A stretch of DNA of 64,000 bases from Psychrobacter coccoides (GTDB taxonomy: Bacteria; Pseudomonadota; Gammaproteobacteria; Pseudomonadales; Moraxellaceae). The DNA is taken from NCBI RefSeq assembly GCF_017498085.1, contig NZ_JAGBKM010000013.1, positions 1-64,000 on the forward strand. Direction: 5' to 3'. The position numbers were made by a program, and so were the translations under genes. Under the pieces are notes generated by a model. That model was not told the origin of the DNA and did no database searches. It saw only the letters and a list, made by a program, of their open reading frames with translations. Numbering within the stretch: the stretch's first letter is position 1; every line of letters begins with the position of its first letter. This document shows, piece after piece, positions 17,521-26,867 of the stretch.

Positions 17521-18903
17521 TTACGATGCTTTTTTGCGTTTTTTTGGTTGTACAAACGCTAGGTTTAAGAAGTGCTCAAGCGAATCATCTAACACATCAA
17601 GCCACGGCTCTGGTAACTCAGGCGCTAAGGTGCCAGTCAATGTAGAGCGGTATGAGCGTTCTCTAAAAGTCATGATGCCTTGTTTTTTGTGCTCTTGCCA
17701 TTCTTTTAGAAGCTCAGCTTGCTGCTCAACTTTAAACTCCGGATAGTCAGTTGCGTCGGTCAGATCACGAATATAAGACGCTTGAAAATCAATAGAGTCA
17801 TCGACCGTTACTGTCTTTTCATAAGTCTCAAGCCATTCTTTTTCATCATTTTGACGGGCTTCAAGGTCTGGCAACTCAATCTCACCCATGATGACATCAC
17901 GAGCATACCATGCTTGAGCATCAAACATATTGAAAGTGAAGTACTGATCTTGCATACCTAAGTAAATCAGCTTAGGGTTTGGCTGCCAAAAAATGCCTTT
18001 ATATAGGTTGGCAGGATACAAGCAGTTGTGTGTCTGCAAGCGCAGCTCATCAGGTAAGAACGGGAAGTGAAACAAGTAGCCTGTACACATGATGACTGCA
18101 TCAAACTGCTTACTGGTTCCATCAGCAAAATGTGCCACATCGTCTTCGAAATGAGTCACCAAGGGCACTTCTTCAATACCGTCTGGCCAATCATATCCTA
18201 ATGGCTGCGAACGATAACTGATAGTCACCGACTTGGTTCCATACTTGTAGCACTGAGTACCAATGTCTTCAGCTGAGTAGCTGCTACCAATAAGTAGGAT
18301 ATCTTCGTTTTTGAACTCTAAAGCATCACGGAAATCATGGGCATGCAAGATACGACCTGGAAACGCTTCTAAGCCTTCAAAGTAAGGCATGTTTGGCGTC
18401 GAGAAGTGACCTGTCGCAACCACGACGTAATCAAACTCTTCAACTTCTTGCTCATCGGTTTTATGGTTCATCACCGTGACGGTGAACTTTTGCGTGTCAT
18501 CATCAAACGAAACCCAACGTACTGGGCACTCAAAACGGATGTATTTTTGAATATCTTGTTTATCGATACGCCCCATGATGTAGTCTTTTAATACTTCACG
18601 TGGCGGATACGATGGGATAGGCTGACCAAAATGCTCTTCAAAAGAGTAATCAGCAAACTCTAAACACTCTTTGGGACCATTTGACCATAAGTAACGATAC
18701 ATACTACCGTGGACAGGCTCACCGTTTCTATCCAAACCTGTGCGCCAGCTATAATTCCACATACCACCGATAGCGTTTTGCTTTTCATAACAAACTATTT
18801 CAGGCAAGTCTTTAACACCCGCTAGACGAGCTGCTTCAAAAGCACGTAACTGTGCCAAACCGCTAGGACCTGCGCCTAAGATAGCTATTCTTGTCTTACT
18901 CAA
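17521..18903 (-). CDS. tmm: flavin-containing trimethylamine monooxygenase
   Basis: A 460-residue class B flavin monooxygenase. The FAD motif GAGPSGLAQLRAF is at residues 10-22, the FMO signature is FPGRILHAHDFRD (about 186-198), the NADPH motif is GSSYSAEDIGTQCYKYG, and the later motif is IMCTGYLFHFPF. Blocks such as GEPVHGSMYRYLWSNGPKECLEFADY and NMFDAQAWYARDVIMG match remembered bacterial Tmm proteins of marine methylotrophs closely. Tmm oxidises trimethylamine to the osmolyte trimethylamine N-oxide with NADPH and O2; related enzymes also act on indole or other amines. No TMAO demethylase is nearby. Confidence 0.82.
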   Translation of the reverse strand: MSKTRIAILGAGPSGLAQLRAFEAARLAGVKDLPEIVCYEKQNAIGGMWNYSWRTGLDRNGEPVHGSMYRYLWSNGPKECLEFADYSFEEHFGQPIPSYPPREVLKDYIMGRIDKQDIQKYIRFECPVRWVSFDDDTQKFTVTVMNHKTDEQEVEEFDYVVVATGHFSTPNMPYFEGLEAFPGRILHAHDFRDALEFKNEDILLIGSSYSAEDIGTQCYKYGTKSVTISYRSQPLGYDWPDGIEEVPLVTHFEDDVAHFADGTSKQFDAVIMCTGYLFHFPFLPDELRLQTHNCLYPANLYKGIFWQPNPKLIYLGMQDQYFTFNMFDAQAWYARDVIMGEIELPDLEARQNDEKEWLETYEKTVTVDDSIDFQASYIRDLTDATDYPEFKVEQQAELLKEWQEHKKQGIMTFRERSYRSTLTGTLAPELPEPWLDVLDDSLEHFLNLAFVQPKKRKKAS

Positions 18904-19221
18904 AGTACACTCCTGCTAAAATTAGTGGGACCTAACTATAACATATTATTATATATATTATAATTTGAAGCCCCTTTTAGTAACTTATCAGTAGATTTAG
19001 AGGCGTATTCAGGTAAAAAATAGAGTTTAGTACCAGACATAAGTCAGTTAATACGTCATGTATTTAAATATTCTCTTATAGGTCGCTTGGTGCTTTTTTT
19101 GATAAAAACCTTGAGCTTAAAGGTGTCGCAGCTGATACGTGCTAGCAATGATAAATATAAGATAATAAAAAGAATGAACATAAAAAATGTTACATTTTTG
19201 CTTAAATTGATCTTATTTGAT
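18904..19221. other. noncoding gap between tmm and marC-like gene
   Basis: AT-rich sequence of about 318 bases. It should hold the tmm promoter, near its start at 18903, and the 3' region of the marC-like gene. A 66-codon minus-strand frame (19056-19256) overlaps marC and has no family resemblance. No terminator or repeat was recognised. Confidence 0.4.
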
Positions 19222-19863
19222 CTATAGTAAGTGAGGAAACAGAGTGCGTAGACCACTGACGATGATTTCGATAGAAACGGCAGCCAACAGCATCCCCATG
19301 ATTCGACTCATGATATTGATACCCGTATCACCAAGCAAGCGACTGATACGTCCTGCTGCCATCAAAGCCAAGTAACAAAAAAGGCTGATCAATAAGCCAG
19401 CAATAATCACCGCAGAAACCCGCAAAATACCTGAAACTTGCGATGAATAAATAATCACAGTTGAGATACCTCCTGGCCCTATCATCATCGGTATCGCCAA
19501 AGGCACTACCGCAGAAGCAGTACTGGGCGGAGCGTACTTATCGTATTCAACATCGAAGTTTTCTTGGTCAGGCTTGGCGGGGTTGCCTTCACCATTTAGC
19601 ATATTGAGCGCAATAAAAAATATCAAAATGCCGCCTGCCAGCTGGAACGACCCGATAGAGATACCAAGTAGCTTGAGCAATGTCTCACCAACTACTGTAA
19701 AAAAGCTGATGGTAATAAAAATGGTCAAACAGGCAATACGAGCGACTTTTCGTCGATCTATCATCGAATAGCCACGAGTTAGATCCAAAAACAGCGTCAA
19801 AGCTGCAAAAGGATTAATCAAGACCACAAAGGCCAAGATGATTTTAATGATTTCAGTATCCAC
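19222..19863 (-). CDS. MarC-family integral membrane protein
   Basis: A 213-residue protein with six hydrophobic helices. It shows the MarC/UPF0056 motifs: LINPFAALTLFLDLTRG in helix 1 (NP motif), FQLAGGILIFFIALNML, and PLAIPMMIGPGGISTVI (about residues 122-138), with GINIMSRIMGMLLAAVSIEI near the end. The family is conserved but functionally unclear; the old link with multiple antibiotic resistance has not held up. A loop at about 95-118 is charged and variable. Confidence 0.88.
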   Translation of the reverse strand: MDTEIIKIILAFVVLINPFAALTLFLDLTRGYSMIDRRKVARIACLTIFITISFFTVVGETLLKLLGISIGSFQLAGGILIFFIALNMLNGEGNPAKPDQENFDVEYDKYAPPSTASAVVPLAIPMMIGPGGISTVIIYSSQVSGILRVSAVIIAGLLISLFCYLALMAAGRISRLLGDTGINIMSRIMGMLLAAVSIEIIVSGLRTLFPHLL

Positions 19864-20124
19864 TGAGCGCTCGCTTGTTCATCAAAAAATGCAGCAAAAA
19901 ATAAGGCCATCGTGCGAGTGTCACAATGACCCAATAGGTATCTAACAACGGCATTGTAGCATAGGCAGTTATGCCAATAAAATCATTAACTTTGCTCAAT
20001 TTACTCTTAATTATTATCTTGATAAAACATCGACACCGATACCCATATCAGGCACTATTTCTGACCGAGAATGTATCAAAAAACGCAATAAAAAATCTGT
20101 GAGATAAAAAAATCAAAACAGACT

Positions 20125-20997
20125 CTAAGCACTAAAATCAAGTCCGATATCTAATGCTGTGGTGCTGTGCGTTAAGTACCCCATCGCAATAAAATCTACC
20201 CCTGTTTTTGCTACTGCCTGCACACTGTCAGGAGTAACACCGCCAGAAGCTTCTGTTTTTGCACGTCCTTGGCACATGGTCACTGCTTTTTTTAGCGTGG
20301 CAGGTGTCATATTGTCCAGTAATACTAAGTCCGCCCCAGCATCGAGCGCCTGCGCCAACTGCTCTAAGGTGTCGACCTCTATTTCGATTGGTATCAAGTG
20401 ACCTGCAAAATCTTTTGCCTGCGCAATGGCAGTTGTGATATCGCCAGCGATCGCAATATGATTGTCTTTTATCAAGATTGCATCATCCAAACCCAGACGA
20501 TGATTGCGACCGCCGCCGCAGCGTACTGCATACTTTTGTACTATGCGTAGTCCCGGAATGGTCTTGCGTGTACAGGTAATCTGCACTGAGTAATCAGCCA
20601 CACTATCGACGACCTGTCTGGTAGCAGTCGCAATACCGCTCAGATGAGTCATAAAATTCAACGCCGTACGCTCGGCAGTTAATAGATGACGGGCATTGCC
20701 CCGCACTGTCGCCAGTATCGTACCTGCTGCAACCGTCTCACCATCAGCCACTTGTGCGACAAACTCAATGTCCTGATCAATCATAGTAAAAGACAAATGC
20801 GCCAAGTCCATACCGCAGATTACCCCGGCTTGCCGCGCCCGAATCTGCAGCTGCGCTTGTTTGTCAGCAGGAATGGTCGCTTGCGAGGTTACATCACCCC
20901 GCCTGCCTAAATCCTCTACTAATGCTGTCTCGACCAACGGCTTAAGCAAAACTCGATCTAATTTTGGCTCTGATATTGGCTGTGCTTTAAACGTCAT
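20125..20997 (-). CDS. nadC: nicotinate-nucleotide pyrophosphorylase (quinolinate PRTase)
   Basis: A 290-residue enzyme that converts quinolinate and PRPP to nicotinate mononucleotide, the third step of de novo NAD synthesis. Motifs are EDLGRRGDVTSQATIP, ERTALNFMTHLSGIAT, CTRKTIPGLRIVQKYAVRCGGGRNHRLGLDDAILIKDNH, EIEVDTLEQ, and LLDNMTP with EASGGV. ATG 20997 is chosen because it follows an AGGGG ribosome site by five bases; the in-frame GTG at 21003 has none. It is transcribed alone, behind a palindrome also present before nadA. Confidence 0.94.
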   Translation of the reverse strand: MTFKAQPISEPKLDRVLLKPLVETALVEDLGRRGDVTSQATIPADKQAQLQIRARQAGVICGMDLAHLSFTMIDQDIEFVAQVADGETVAAGTILATVRGNARHLLTAERTALNFMTHLSGIATATRQVVDSVADYSVQITCTRKTIPGLRIVQKYAVRCGGGRNHRLGLDDAILIKDNHIAIAGDITTAIAQAKDFAGHLIPIEIEVDTLEQLAQALDAGADLVLLDNMTPATLKKAVTMCQGRAKTEASGGVTPDSVQAVAKTGVDFIAMGYLTHSTTALDIGLDFSA

Positions 20998-21036
20998 ACC
21001 CACCCCTAATTTTGGATTGTTACCAATTATGTTTAT

Positions 21037-21057
21037 TTAAACTCAAAATGAGCATAA
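21037..21057. promoter_or_regulatory. predicted NAD-regulator operator upstream of nadC
   Basis: A 21-bp site built from half-site TTAAACTCA, spacer AAA, half-site TGAGCATAA. The right half is identical to that of the perfect palindrome before nadA, and the left half differs at two positions. It lies 40 bases before the nadC ATG, where it could cover the promoter. The regulator is probably the product of the gene at 21290-22336. Confidence 0.72.
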
Positions 21058-21102
21058 ATATAGCGTAAAGTGGCTACACTCGCAACAAAAAGTCGCAATT
21101 AT

Positions 21103-21280
21103 ATTAGGGCGTGTCTTCATTTTAAAAATGGTCATAAAAATGAGATAAATTGCCGTTAAACAAGGAAAATAGCGCAGATAATATCGGGATATTACCTAGC
21201 TATTTAGCGCTGTTTGGCAATATTTAGCCATTTTTAGCCCATTTAGGTATCCTTCGATTGAACTGAGGACACGCCCTAAT
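21103..21280. mobile_element. MITE of a second family with GGGCGTGTC ends
   Basis: A 178-bp noncoding element between nadC and the regulator gene. Its ends are exact inverted repeats ATTAGGGCGTGTC, with TCA shared one base further in. The interior is AT-rich and self-complementary in part (AAATAGCGC with GCGCT). The ends do not resemble the IS630-like MITEs, so a different transposase should have moved it. It separates nadC from the 3' end of the regulator gene. Confidence 0.78.
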
Positions 21281-21289
21281 GACTGACAT

Positions 21290-22336
21290 TTATTTGCGTT
21301 TGGGTAATTTGCTATCCATAAGTAAACTCTGCAATTCGATATCATGGCAAAAACGGTAAAGCTTGGCAGGTCGTCCACGCTGAGCACTGCTACTGTCACC
21401 CGTTGGCTGCACTAGGTTTTGTGAATCCAATAAACGGCGGAAGTTTTGTTTATGCAGCCGCACCCCTGACAGTGCCTCGACACTTTGCTGTAGCTGTAAT
21501 AAAGTAAACACGTCAGGCATCAAACCAAATATCAGCGGTCGATACTCTATCTTGGCACGCAGTCTAGAGATGGCTGTAGCGATGACACGGCGATGGTCAT
21601 AATACATAGGTGTGCCCAGCATTTGTGTCCAGTTGTCAGGTAGCTTACTCGGTTGATAACCCGGGGCTTCAGGGATAAGCTCTGCTTCATAAAGCATCTC
21701 ATAGCGTAGGAGTACATGCTCTGCTACCCATTCACTGACATCTTGTTGTTTTTCTAATGTGTCTGGAAGACTGGCCAATACGTGGTCTGCCTTACCAGCA
21801 TTAAGCGTGACATCCTCCAGCAAGCTTTCACTCAATCCCCAACATAAACGAATGCGTTGACGACGGCGATGCTGAGAGACAACATCTTCGGCCTTATCAG
21901 CCCAAGCCAATAGTTTGGGCACAATAAAATCCATGATCATACTGGGCACACCTTCTAGATGGTTTTCCCATGGAAAATAGTCATACCAATCTTGCCATAC
22001 TGCTTGGCTTGGCAACTCCGGCACTTGCGCTTCTTGCACCAATCCCAGATAACTGACATAAACCAGCGCATGACCCTCACTATTGCGGCGGCTGGTATCC
22101 ACAAAGGTATATAACTGCTCAAGATAACCGAGTGGCTGCCGAGTTTGTTCTTCAACCCACTGTCGCACACCTGCTTGCAAGGAGCGGTGTAATGGCATAA
22201 GTGGACCGTTGGGCAATAGCTTACCTTGGTCTACAGTTAACACCCGTGCGGTATGATCAGTAATAGCAATCAATACCGCCACCACTTCTGTGGTGCCACT
22301 ACCTTGCTGATGCGCATGTGAATAAGACAACGTCAT
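21290..22336 (-). CDS. nadQ: Nudix-like winged-helix regulator of NAD synthesis (NadQ/NrtR type)
   Basis: A 348-residue protein. The N-terminal half resembles a Nudix domain (TTEVVAVLIAITDHTARVLTV), but its Nudix box is degenerate: LMPLHRSLQAGVRQWVEEQTRQPLG lacks the canonical Glu and Gly residues. It is therefore likely a ligand sensor rather than a hydrolase. The C-terminal half has the winged helix of NrtR-like regulators (ISRLRAKIEYRPLIFGLMPDVFTLLQLQQSVEALSG, then NFRRLLDSQNLVQP and GRPAKLYRF). It lies divergently from nadA-nadB and beside nadC, both preceded by the same palindrome. The call is by architecture and context; the exact family (NadQ versus NrtR) is less sure. Confidence 0.75.
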   Translation of the reverse strand: MTLSYSHAHQQGSGTTEVVAVLIAITDHTARVLTVDQGKLLPNGPLMPLHRSLQAGVRQWVEEQTRQPLGYLEQLYTFVDTSRRNSEGHALVYVSYLGLVQEAQVPELPSQAVWQDWYDYFPWENHLEGVPSMIMDFIVPKLLAWADKAEDVVSQHRRRQRIRLCWGLSESLLEDVTLNAGKADHVLASLPDTLEKQQDVSEWVAEHVLLRYEMLYEAELIPEAPGYQPSKLPDNWTQMLGTPMYYDHRRVIATAISRLRAKIEYRPLIFGLMPDVFTLLQLQQSVEALSGVRLHKQNFRRLLDSQNLVQPTGDSSSAQRGRPAKLYRFCHDIELQSLLMDSKLPKRK

Positions 22337-22575
22337 GGTCGTTTATGATTACCCTCAGATTAAATGAAATGATGACTAAAACAGACCTCAGTATAGCGTG
22401 AATTAGGGTTTATCGTAAAAATTGACGGTAATTATTGCTGTAACAGCAGCCATTGCTCTTTTGTTTAAAAAGTCGAATCACTTTAGGCAAACGCCCAAAT
22501 GGCATCGAAAAAGTTACAGTAACACACCGCCGATAGCTGTCAGCCAAATAGTAAACTTCAAAAAAACACTTGTTT

Positions 22576-22596
22576 TTATGCTCAAAATGAGCATAA
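22576..22596. promoter_or_regulatory. predicted NAD-regulator operator upstream of nadA
   Basis: A perfect palindrome: TTATGCTCA, spacer AAA, TGAGCATAA. It lies 98 bases before the chosen nadA start and 240 bases before the divergent regulator gene. A near copy precedes nadC. Its position argues against the long upstream extension of the nadA frame. Confidence 0.78.
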
Positions 22597-22694
22597 TTAA
22601 AAGCACGTTATTTCTGAACAGTTGTATTTACTCTGTTTTACTCTCTCGACATGCGCACATTTTATTATGGCTATCGCAACGGAGGCTTGCCCCA

Positions 22695-23834
22695 ATGAAA
22701 ACCTATCCTTATGACGCACCGACTCTAAGCGCTGACAATCGCAGCAACACTCAATTAAATATTGAATACGCCAAGGCAAAGATACCGGCCGAGCTGCCGC
22801 GTGAGCAGCGTCTGGTAATAGAAGCCAATATCAAGCAGTTATTGCAAGAGCATAATGCAGTATTGGTTGCGCACTATTATGTCGATCCTTTTATTCAGGA
22901 TTTGGCCTTAGCCACGGGTGGCTGTGTCGGTGACTCGCTGGAGATGGCACGGTTTGGCCAAGCGCATAGCGCCCAAACATTGGTAGTGGCGGGTGTACGT
23001 TTCATGGGCGAATCTGCCAAAATACTGAGTATGGAAAAAACCGTACTGATGCCAGACTTGGAAGCTGAATGCTCGCTTGATCTAGGCTGCCCGGCGGATG
23101 AGTTTTCAGCCTTTTGTGATGCCCATCCTGATCGTACCGTGGTGGTGTACGCCAATACCAGCGCTGCGGTCAAAGCACGTGCAGATTGGGTAGTAACCTC
23201 ATCAGTTGGCATCGATATCGTCCGTCACCTGCATGCACAAGGCGAAAAAATCATCTGGGGGCCCGATCGCCACTTGGGTAAATATATCGCCCGTGAGACT
23301 GGTGCAGATATGCTCTTATGGCAAGGCTCGTGTTTGGTACATAATGAGTTTAAAGCCACAGAGCTTATGCAGCTAAAGGCGGAGCATCCACAGGCAAAAG
23401 TCTTGGTACACCCGGAGTCTCCTGATAACGTGGTTGAGCTTGCTGATGTGGTCGGCTCGACCAGCAAATTACTTAAGTCAACTTATGAGATGGATGACGA
23501 TACTTTTATCGTTGCAACTGACCTTGGTATATTACACGAGATGCAAAAGCACTCACCCCATAAGCGTTTTTTAGCGGCACCGACGGCTGGTGAGAGTGCC
23601 AGCTGTAAGAGCTGTGCGTTTTGTCCCTGGATGGCGATGAATGGCCTACAAGGTATTGAGCAATGCTTGACGCAGCATAGTGGTGAGGTATTGATGACCC
23701 CAGCATTGGCGGCTGCCGCAAAAAAACCACTACAGCGCATGCTTGATTTTGCCGAAAGTCAGCAGCAGCGTGTACAGGCCAGTGGTGACCTCGTCAAAGA
23801 CCGAGCCCTGTTTGCTAATGTAGGAGCGGCCTAA
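22695..23834 (+). CDS. nadA: quinolinate synthase A
   Basis: A 379-residue iron-sulfur enzyme that condenses iminoaspartate with dihydroxyacetone phosphate to quinolinate. Motifs include [86 protein letters not shown] and [17 protein letters not shown]. Cluster-ligand cysteines sit in [20 protein letters not shown] and the last block. The open frame extends 91 codons upstream, but ATG 22695 follows GGAGG by nine bases and the operator lies inside the longer version. The nadB start is one base after the stop. Confidence 0.94.
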   Translation: MKTYPYDAPTLSADNRSNTQLNIEYAKAKIPAELPREQRLVIEANIKQLLQEHNAVLVAHYYVDPFIQDLALATGGCVGDSLEMARFGQAHSAQTLVVAGVRFMGESAKILSMEKTVLMPDLEAECSLDLGCPADEFSAFCDAHPDRTVVVYANTSAAVKARADWVVTSSVGIDIVRHLHAQGEKIIWGPDRHLGKYIARETGADMLLWQGSCLVHNEFKATELMQLKAEHPQAKVLVHPESPDNVVELADVVGSTSKLLKSTYEMDDDTFIVATDLGILHEMQKHSPHKRFLAAPTAGESASCKSCAFCPWMAMNGLQGIEQCLTQHSGEVLMTPALAAAAKKPLQRMLDFAESQQQRVQASGDLVKDRALFANVGAA

Positions 23835-23835
23835 T

Positions 23836-25584
23836 ATGAGTGAGGCGTGTACAGCCGATAATACAAACCATACCTATAACGCTGATGATGCTCAGCAAAC
23901 AGACGTACTTATCATTGGTGCTGGCCTTGCAGGATTAACCACCGCATTGGCACTACCAAAGTTTTTGCGCATTACCGTTTTAAGTAAAGCAGCCATAGAG
24001 GTTTGTTCAAGCCATTATGCTCAGGGCGGTATCGCTGCCAGTTTGGCTAAAAACGACTGTGTCGCTGATCATATCGCTGATACACTCACTGCTGGTGCAG
24101 GATTATGTGAAGTTGATAATACGGCCAATATATTAAGTGCAGGTCAACACGCTGTGCAGTGGCTCTGCCAGCAAGGCGTGCCTTTTACTCAGGTTTGTCA
24201 AAAAGACACTTTGGCGCCACTGCAGATCAGCGACTTGCATTTAACCAAAGAAGGTGGCCATGGTCGCCGGCGCGTCGCTCATGCTGATGACGCAACTGGC
24301 CGCCATATTATGGAAACATTAATGGCTAACGCACAGTCTGCGGCTAATATCTCTATTTTACCCTATCATGAAGCACTCACGCTCATAAAAGACAGTAACA
24401 ACAGCCGGTGTCAAGGGGCGCTGGTGTTTGATCATCATAACCAACGGCAAATTAGTTTTCGCAGTCGTGCAGTCGTACTGGCCAGTGGCGGCTTGGGGCA
24501 ACTGTTTAAGCGTACCAGTGCTCCCGACGTCTGTGTCGGTGATGGGCTGATGATGGCATGGCAAGCAGGTTGCCGTCTTGCAAACTTAGAGTTTATTCAA
24601 TTTCATCCGACAGGTTTGGCATTGGACGACAGTCGTTTTTTGATATCCGAAGCTCTACGGGGTGAAGGTGGTCGCCTGTACTGTCCCAAAACTGGCAAAC
24701 GCTTTATGCTAGATATCGACGCACGTGCAGAGCTTGCTCCAAGAGATATTGTGGCACGTGCCATCGCTGAGCAAATTAACCATAATGGTTTGGGCCACGT
24801 GCATCTTGATGTCAGTCACTTGCCAGCTAGGTTTTTACAAACGCACTTTCCGCAGATTTATCAGACGTTATTGACTCTGGGTATTGATATCACGACTGAT
24901 CCCATTCCAGTCGCTCCTACTGCGCACTATAGCTGTGGCGGTGTGGTCACTTGTGCTGATGGTCTAACCGATGTTCCAGGGCTTTATGCGGCTGGTGAAG
25001 TGGCCTATACGGGTCTGCATGGTGCCAATCGCTTGGCCAGTAACTCTTTATTAGAGTGTGTGGTGATTGGGCGGCGCATTGCAGGGCACTTGCCAAAATA
25101 CGTGACAGATCAGACATGGCGTACGCCTCACCTTTTGGACACTCACGTCACTGCTATCATCATTCCTTCTCGTTTTCATCTGTCTTCTCAAGAGGCGGCT
25201 GCCGACGATGATGTCCATGCTAAAGACATCATTGTTCAATTAAAAGCCTTGATGAGCAGTCATATGAGTATAGTGCGTAGTGCTGCGTTACTAAAAAGCG
25301 CTTTAATACAGATACAACGTTGGCAAGCTCATCTTGATACTACGGATAAAACGGATGGGATTTATGGGTTTGGTTGTTTAACTCAGTGGCAGCTATCACG
25401 ACAATTACAGTTGGCGTCCCTGATCATTCAGTCAGCTTACCAGCGCTGCGAAAGTCGAGGGGGTCATTATCGTTATGACTATCCTACGCTAACAAAAGAC
25501 GCCAAAGTCAGTGTCATTAAACCTTTCGCACCTCATAAAACGGACAGGCTTGTAAGCGCTTTAACTTCTATCAAGGCGTGTTGA
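23836..25584 (+). CDS. nadB: L-aspartate oxidase
   Basis: A 582-residue flavoprotein that oxidises L-aspartate to iminoaspartate for NadA. The FAD motif GAGLAGLTTALAL is near residue 29. SSHYAQGGIAASL, REGGHGRRRVAHADD-like (KEGGHGRRRVAHADDATG), EFIQFHPTGLA, RGEGGRLY, ARAIAEQI, HLDVSH and TAHYSCGGV...GLYAAGEVAYTGLHGANRLASNSLLECVV follow in family order. The C-terminal helical domain is present. It is coupled to nadA with one intervening base. Confidence 0.94.
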   Translation: MSEACTADNTNHTYNADDAQQTDVLIIGAGLAGLTTALALPKFLRITVLSKAAIEVCSSHYAQGGIAASLAKNDCVADHIADTLTAGAGLCEVDNTANILSAGQHAVQWLCQQGVPFTQVCQKDTLAPLQISDLHLTKEGGHGRRRVAHADDATGRHIMETLMANAQSAANISILPYHEALTLIKDSNNSRCQGALVFDHHNQRQISFRSRAVVLASGGLGQLFKRTSAPDVCVGDGLMMAWQAGCRLANLEFIQFHPTGLALDDSRFLISEALRGEGGRLYCPKTGKRFMLDIDARAELAPRDIVARAIAEQINHNGLGHVHLDVSHLPARFLQTHFPQIYQTLLTLGIDITTDPIPVAPTAHYSCGGVVTCADGLTDVPGLYAAGEVAYTGLHGANRLASNSLLECVVIGRRIAGHLPKYVTDQTWRTPHLLDTHVTAIIIPSRFHLSSQEAAADDDVHAKDIIVQLKALMSSHMSIVRSAALLKSALIQIQRWQAHLDTTDKTDGIYGFGCLTQWQLSRQLQLASLIIQSAYQRCESRGGHYRYDYPTLTKDAKVSVIKPFAPHKTDRLVSALTSIKAC

Positions 25585-25712
25585 ACATCCGATGATGGCA
25601 AGCTAACGTTAACAGCATACCGTCCTTTTTATAAAATACGTTGTAGACTTTTAGCTTAGGAGCTTATAGCATGTGCTAGAGCATACTTTAAAACTTTAAC
25701 CAGAGCCTCGCC

Positions 25713-26645
25713 ATGGTAGCTACCGATACGTTATTTTTAATCGTACTGATGACTGTGGTTAGCGTGGTTTGGGGCGTACTCGCTCTCCCATATTGGCGTG
25801 CTCGTCTGCCGACTATTTATCTTATTGCACGTTCATGGTGGTGGATGCTGGCGCTGCTGTGTGGCTGTTATCTGATTGCTAAGACGACTGGAAGTAACAG
25901 CCCTATTGATAAACAGTATCCCTATCAATGGCTGCTGGTTGCTTTTTTTATTCTGATTGGTCTGCGTGGCAGTTATGAAATCAGTCGTCTCTGGCGATCT
26001 GAAAGTAAAGCGCGACTGATTAGCAAGCTAAAAGCACGGGGGTTACAAGCTCATACCTTAGCCCTACCCATTCCTCAAAAGCAAACCCAAACCCTAGACG
26101 AGCCTGAACTGGATCGACAACGTGGCGTCCAGCCTTTTTTTTATTTAAACTTTTTAGATGTATTATTTGCTAGCGTCTTTATTTTACTTATTATCAGCCT
26201 GATTTTTTTACAACAATTGACGTGGCAGCGAGAACAATACGGTGTTTTGCTTTTCGTTTTATTCGCTAGCCAGTTCAACGATATAGCGCAGTACTTATGT
26301 GGCAAGCTACTCAAAGGCAAGCTGTTTAAACGTGGTCTTGCTCCTAAAATTAGCCCTAACAAAAGTATCGAAGGCGCTGTTTTTGGCAGCTTATTATCCG
26401 CTCTCCTGGCTACAGTACTTGGAGTTTGGCTAACGCCATTTAGCTGGTGGCTATGTCTGTTAGCAGCCTATATGCTGGCAGTCAGTGGCATCGCTGGAGA
26501 CTTGATAGAGTCAGCGTTTAAACGTCAGCATGGTGTCAAAGACACGGGGACTTTATTGGCAGGACACGGTGGCGTACTCGATAGAGTAGACAGCCTGTTA
26601 ATCGGGGTCCCTATATTTACCCTATTGTATTGGCTACTGGTGTAA
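25713..26645 (+). CDS. phosphatidate cytidylyltransferase-like membrane protein (CdsA family)
   Basis: A 310-residue integral membrane protein. The C-terminal part carries the CDP-diacylglycerol synthase signature: SGIAGDLIESAFKRQHGVKDTGTLLAGHGGVLDRVDSLL, with catalytic Asp residues near positions 265-290, preceded by SQFNDIAQYLCGKL and APKISPNKSIEGAVFG. It would make CDP-diacylglycerol from phosphatidate and CTP. It stands apart from the usual dxr-ispU-rseP-bamA neighbourhood, so it may be an accessory paralog of the housekeeping CdsA. About eight hydrophobic segments are present. Confidence 0.85.
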   Translation: MVATDTLFLIVLMTVVSVVWGVLALPYWRARLPTIYLIARSWWWMLALLCGCYLIAKTTGSNSPIDKQYPYQWLLVAFFILIGLRGSYEISRLWRSESKARLISKLKARGLQAHTLALPIPQKQTQTLDEPELDRQRGVQPFFYLNFLDVLFASVFILLIISLIFLQQLTWQREQYGVLLFVLFASQFNDIAQYLCGKLLKGKLFKRGLAPKISPNKSIEGAVFGSLLSALLATVLGVWLTPFSWWLCLLAAYMLAVSGIAGDLIESAFKRQHGVKDTGTLLAGHGGVLDRVDSLLIGVPIFTLLYWLLV

Positions 26646-26679
26646 ACAAGCGCTTGGATAGAGAAAACCTCTATTAATA

Positions 26680-26818
26680 TATAGTCGATTTACTTTAAAA
26701 CCGATACAAAAGCTAGAATATGCTTCTACACTGCCTCTAGCTACAGCGACACAGCAAGGCACGACTTGTCACCGTAATATCTTCTATGGCGACTTTTATC
26801 GGCTGTAATTCCACTGCA
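26680..26818. mobile_element. degenerate IS630-like MITE
   Basis: The left end TATAGTCGATTTACTTTAAA followed by ACCGATA matches the other TATAGTC elements well. The right end, read inward, is weaker: TGCAGTGGAATTACAGCCGATA. The 139-bp segment is noncoding and lies between the cdsA-like gene and lysO. The left boundary is reliable; the right one is tentative. Confidence 0.5.
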
Positions 26819-26867
26819 GTATGATACAATCTTCGGCTTGTTTAAAACCGCTGCGAGCCTGCTGACC

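Noticed and set aside
19056..19256. 66-codon minus-strand frame
   Set aside because: It overlaps the end of the marC-like gene, has no ribosome site or family resemblance, and reads as AT-rich noncoding sequence.
21290..22336. Active Nudix hydrolase for the gene next to nadC
   Set aside because: The Nudix box lacks key Glu and Gly residues, and a winged-helix domain fills the C-terminal half, so a regulator is more likely.
22422..22694. Long N-terminal extension of nadA
   Set aside because: The operator palindrome lies inside it, the ribosome site is at 22681, and the extension has no resemblance to NadA.
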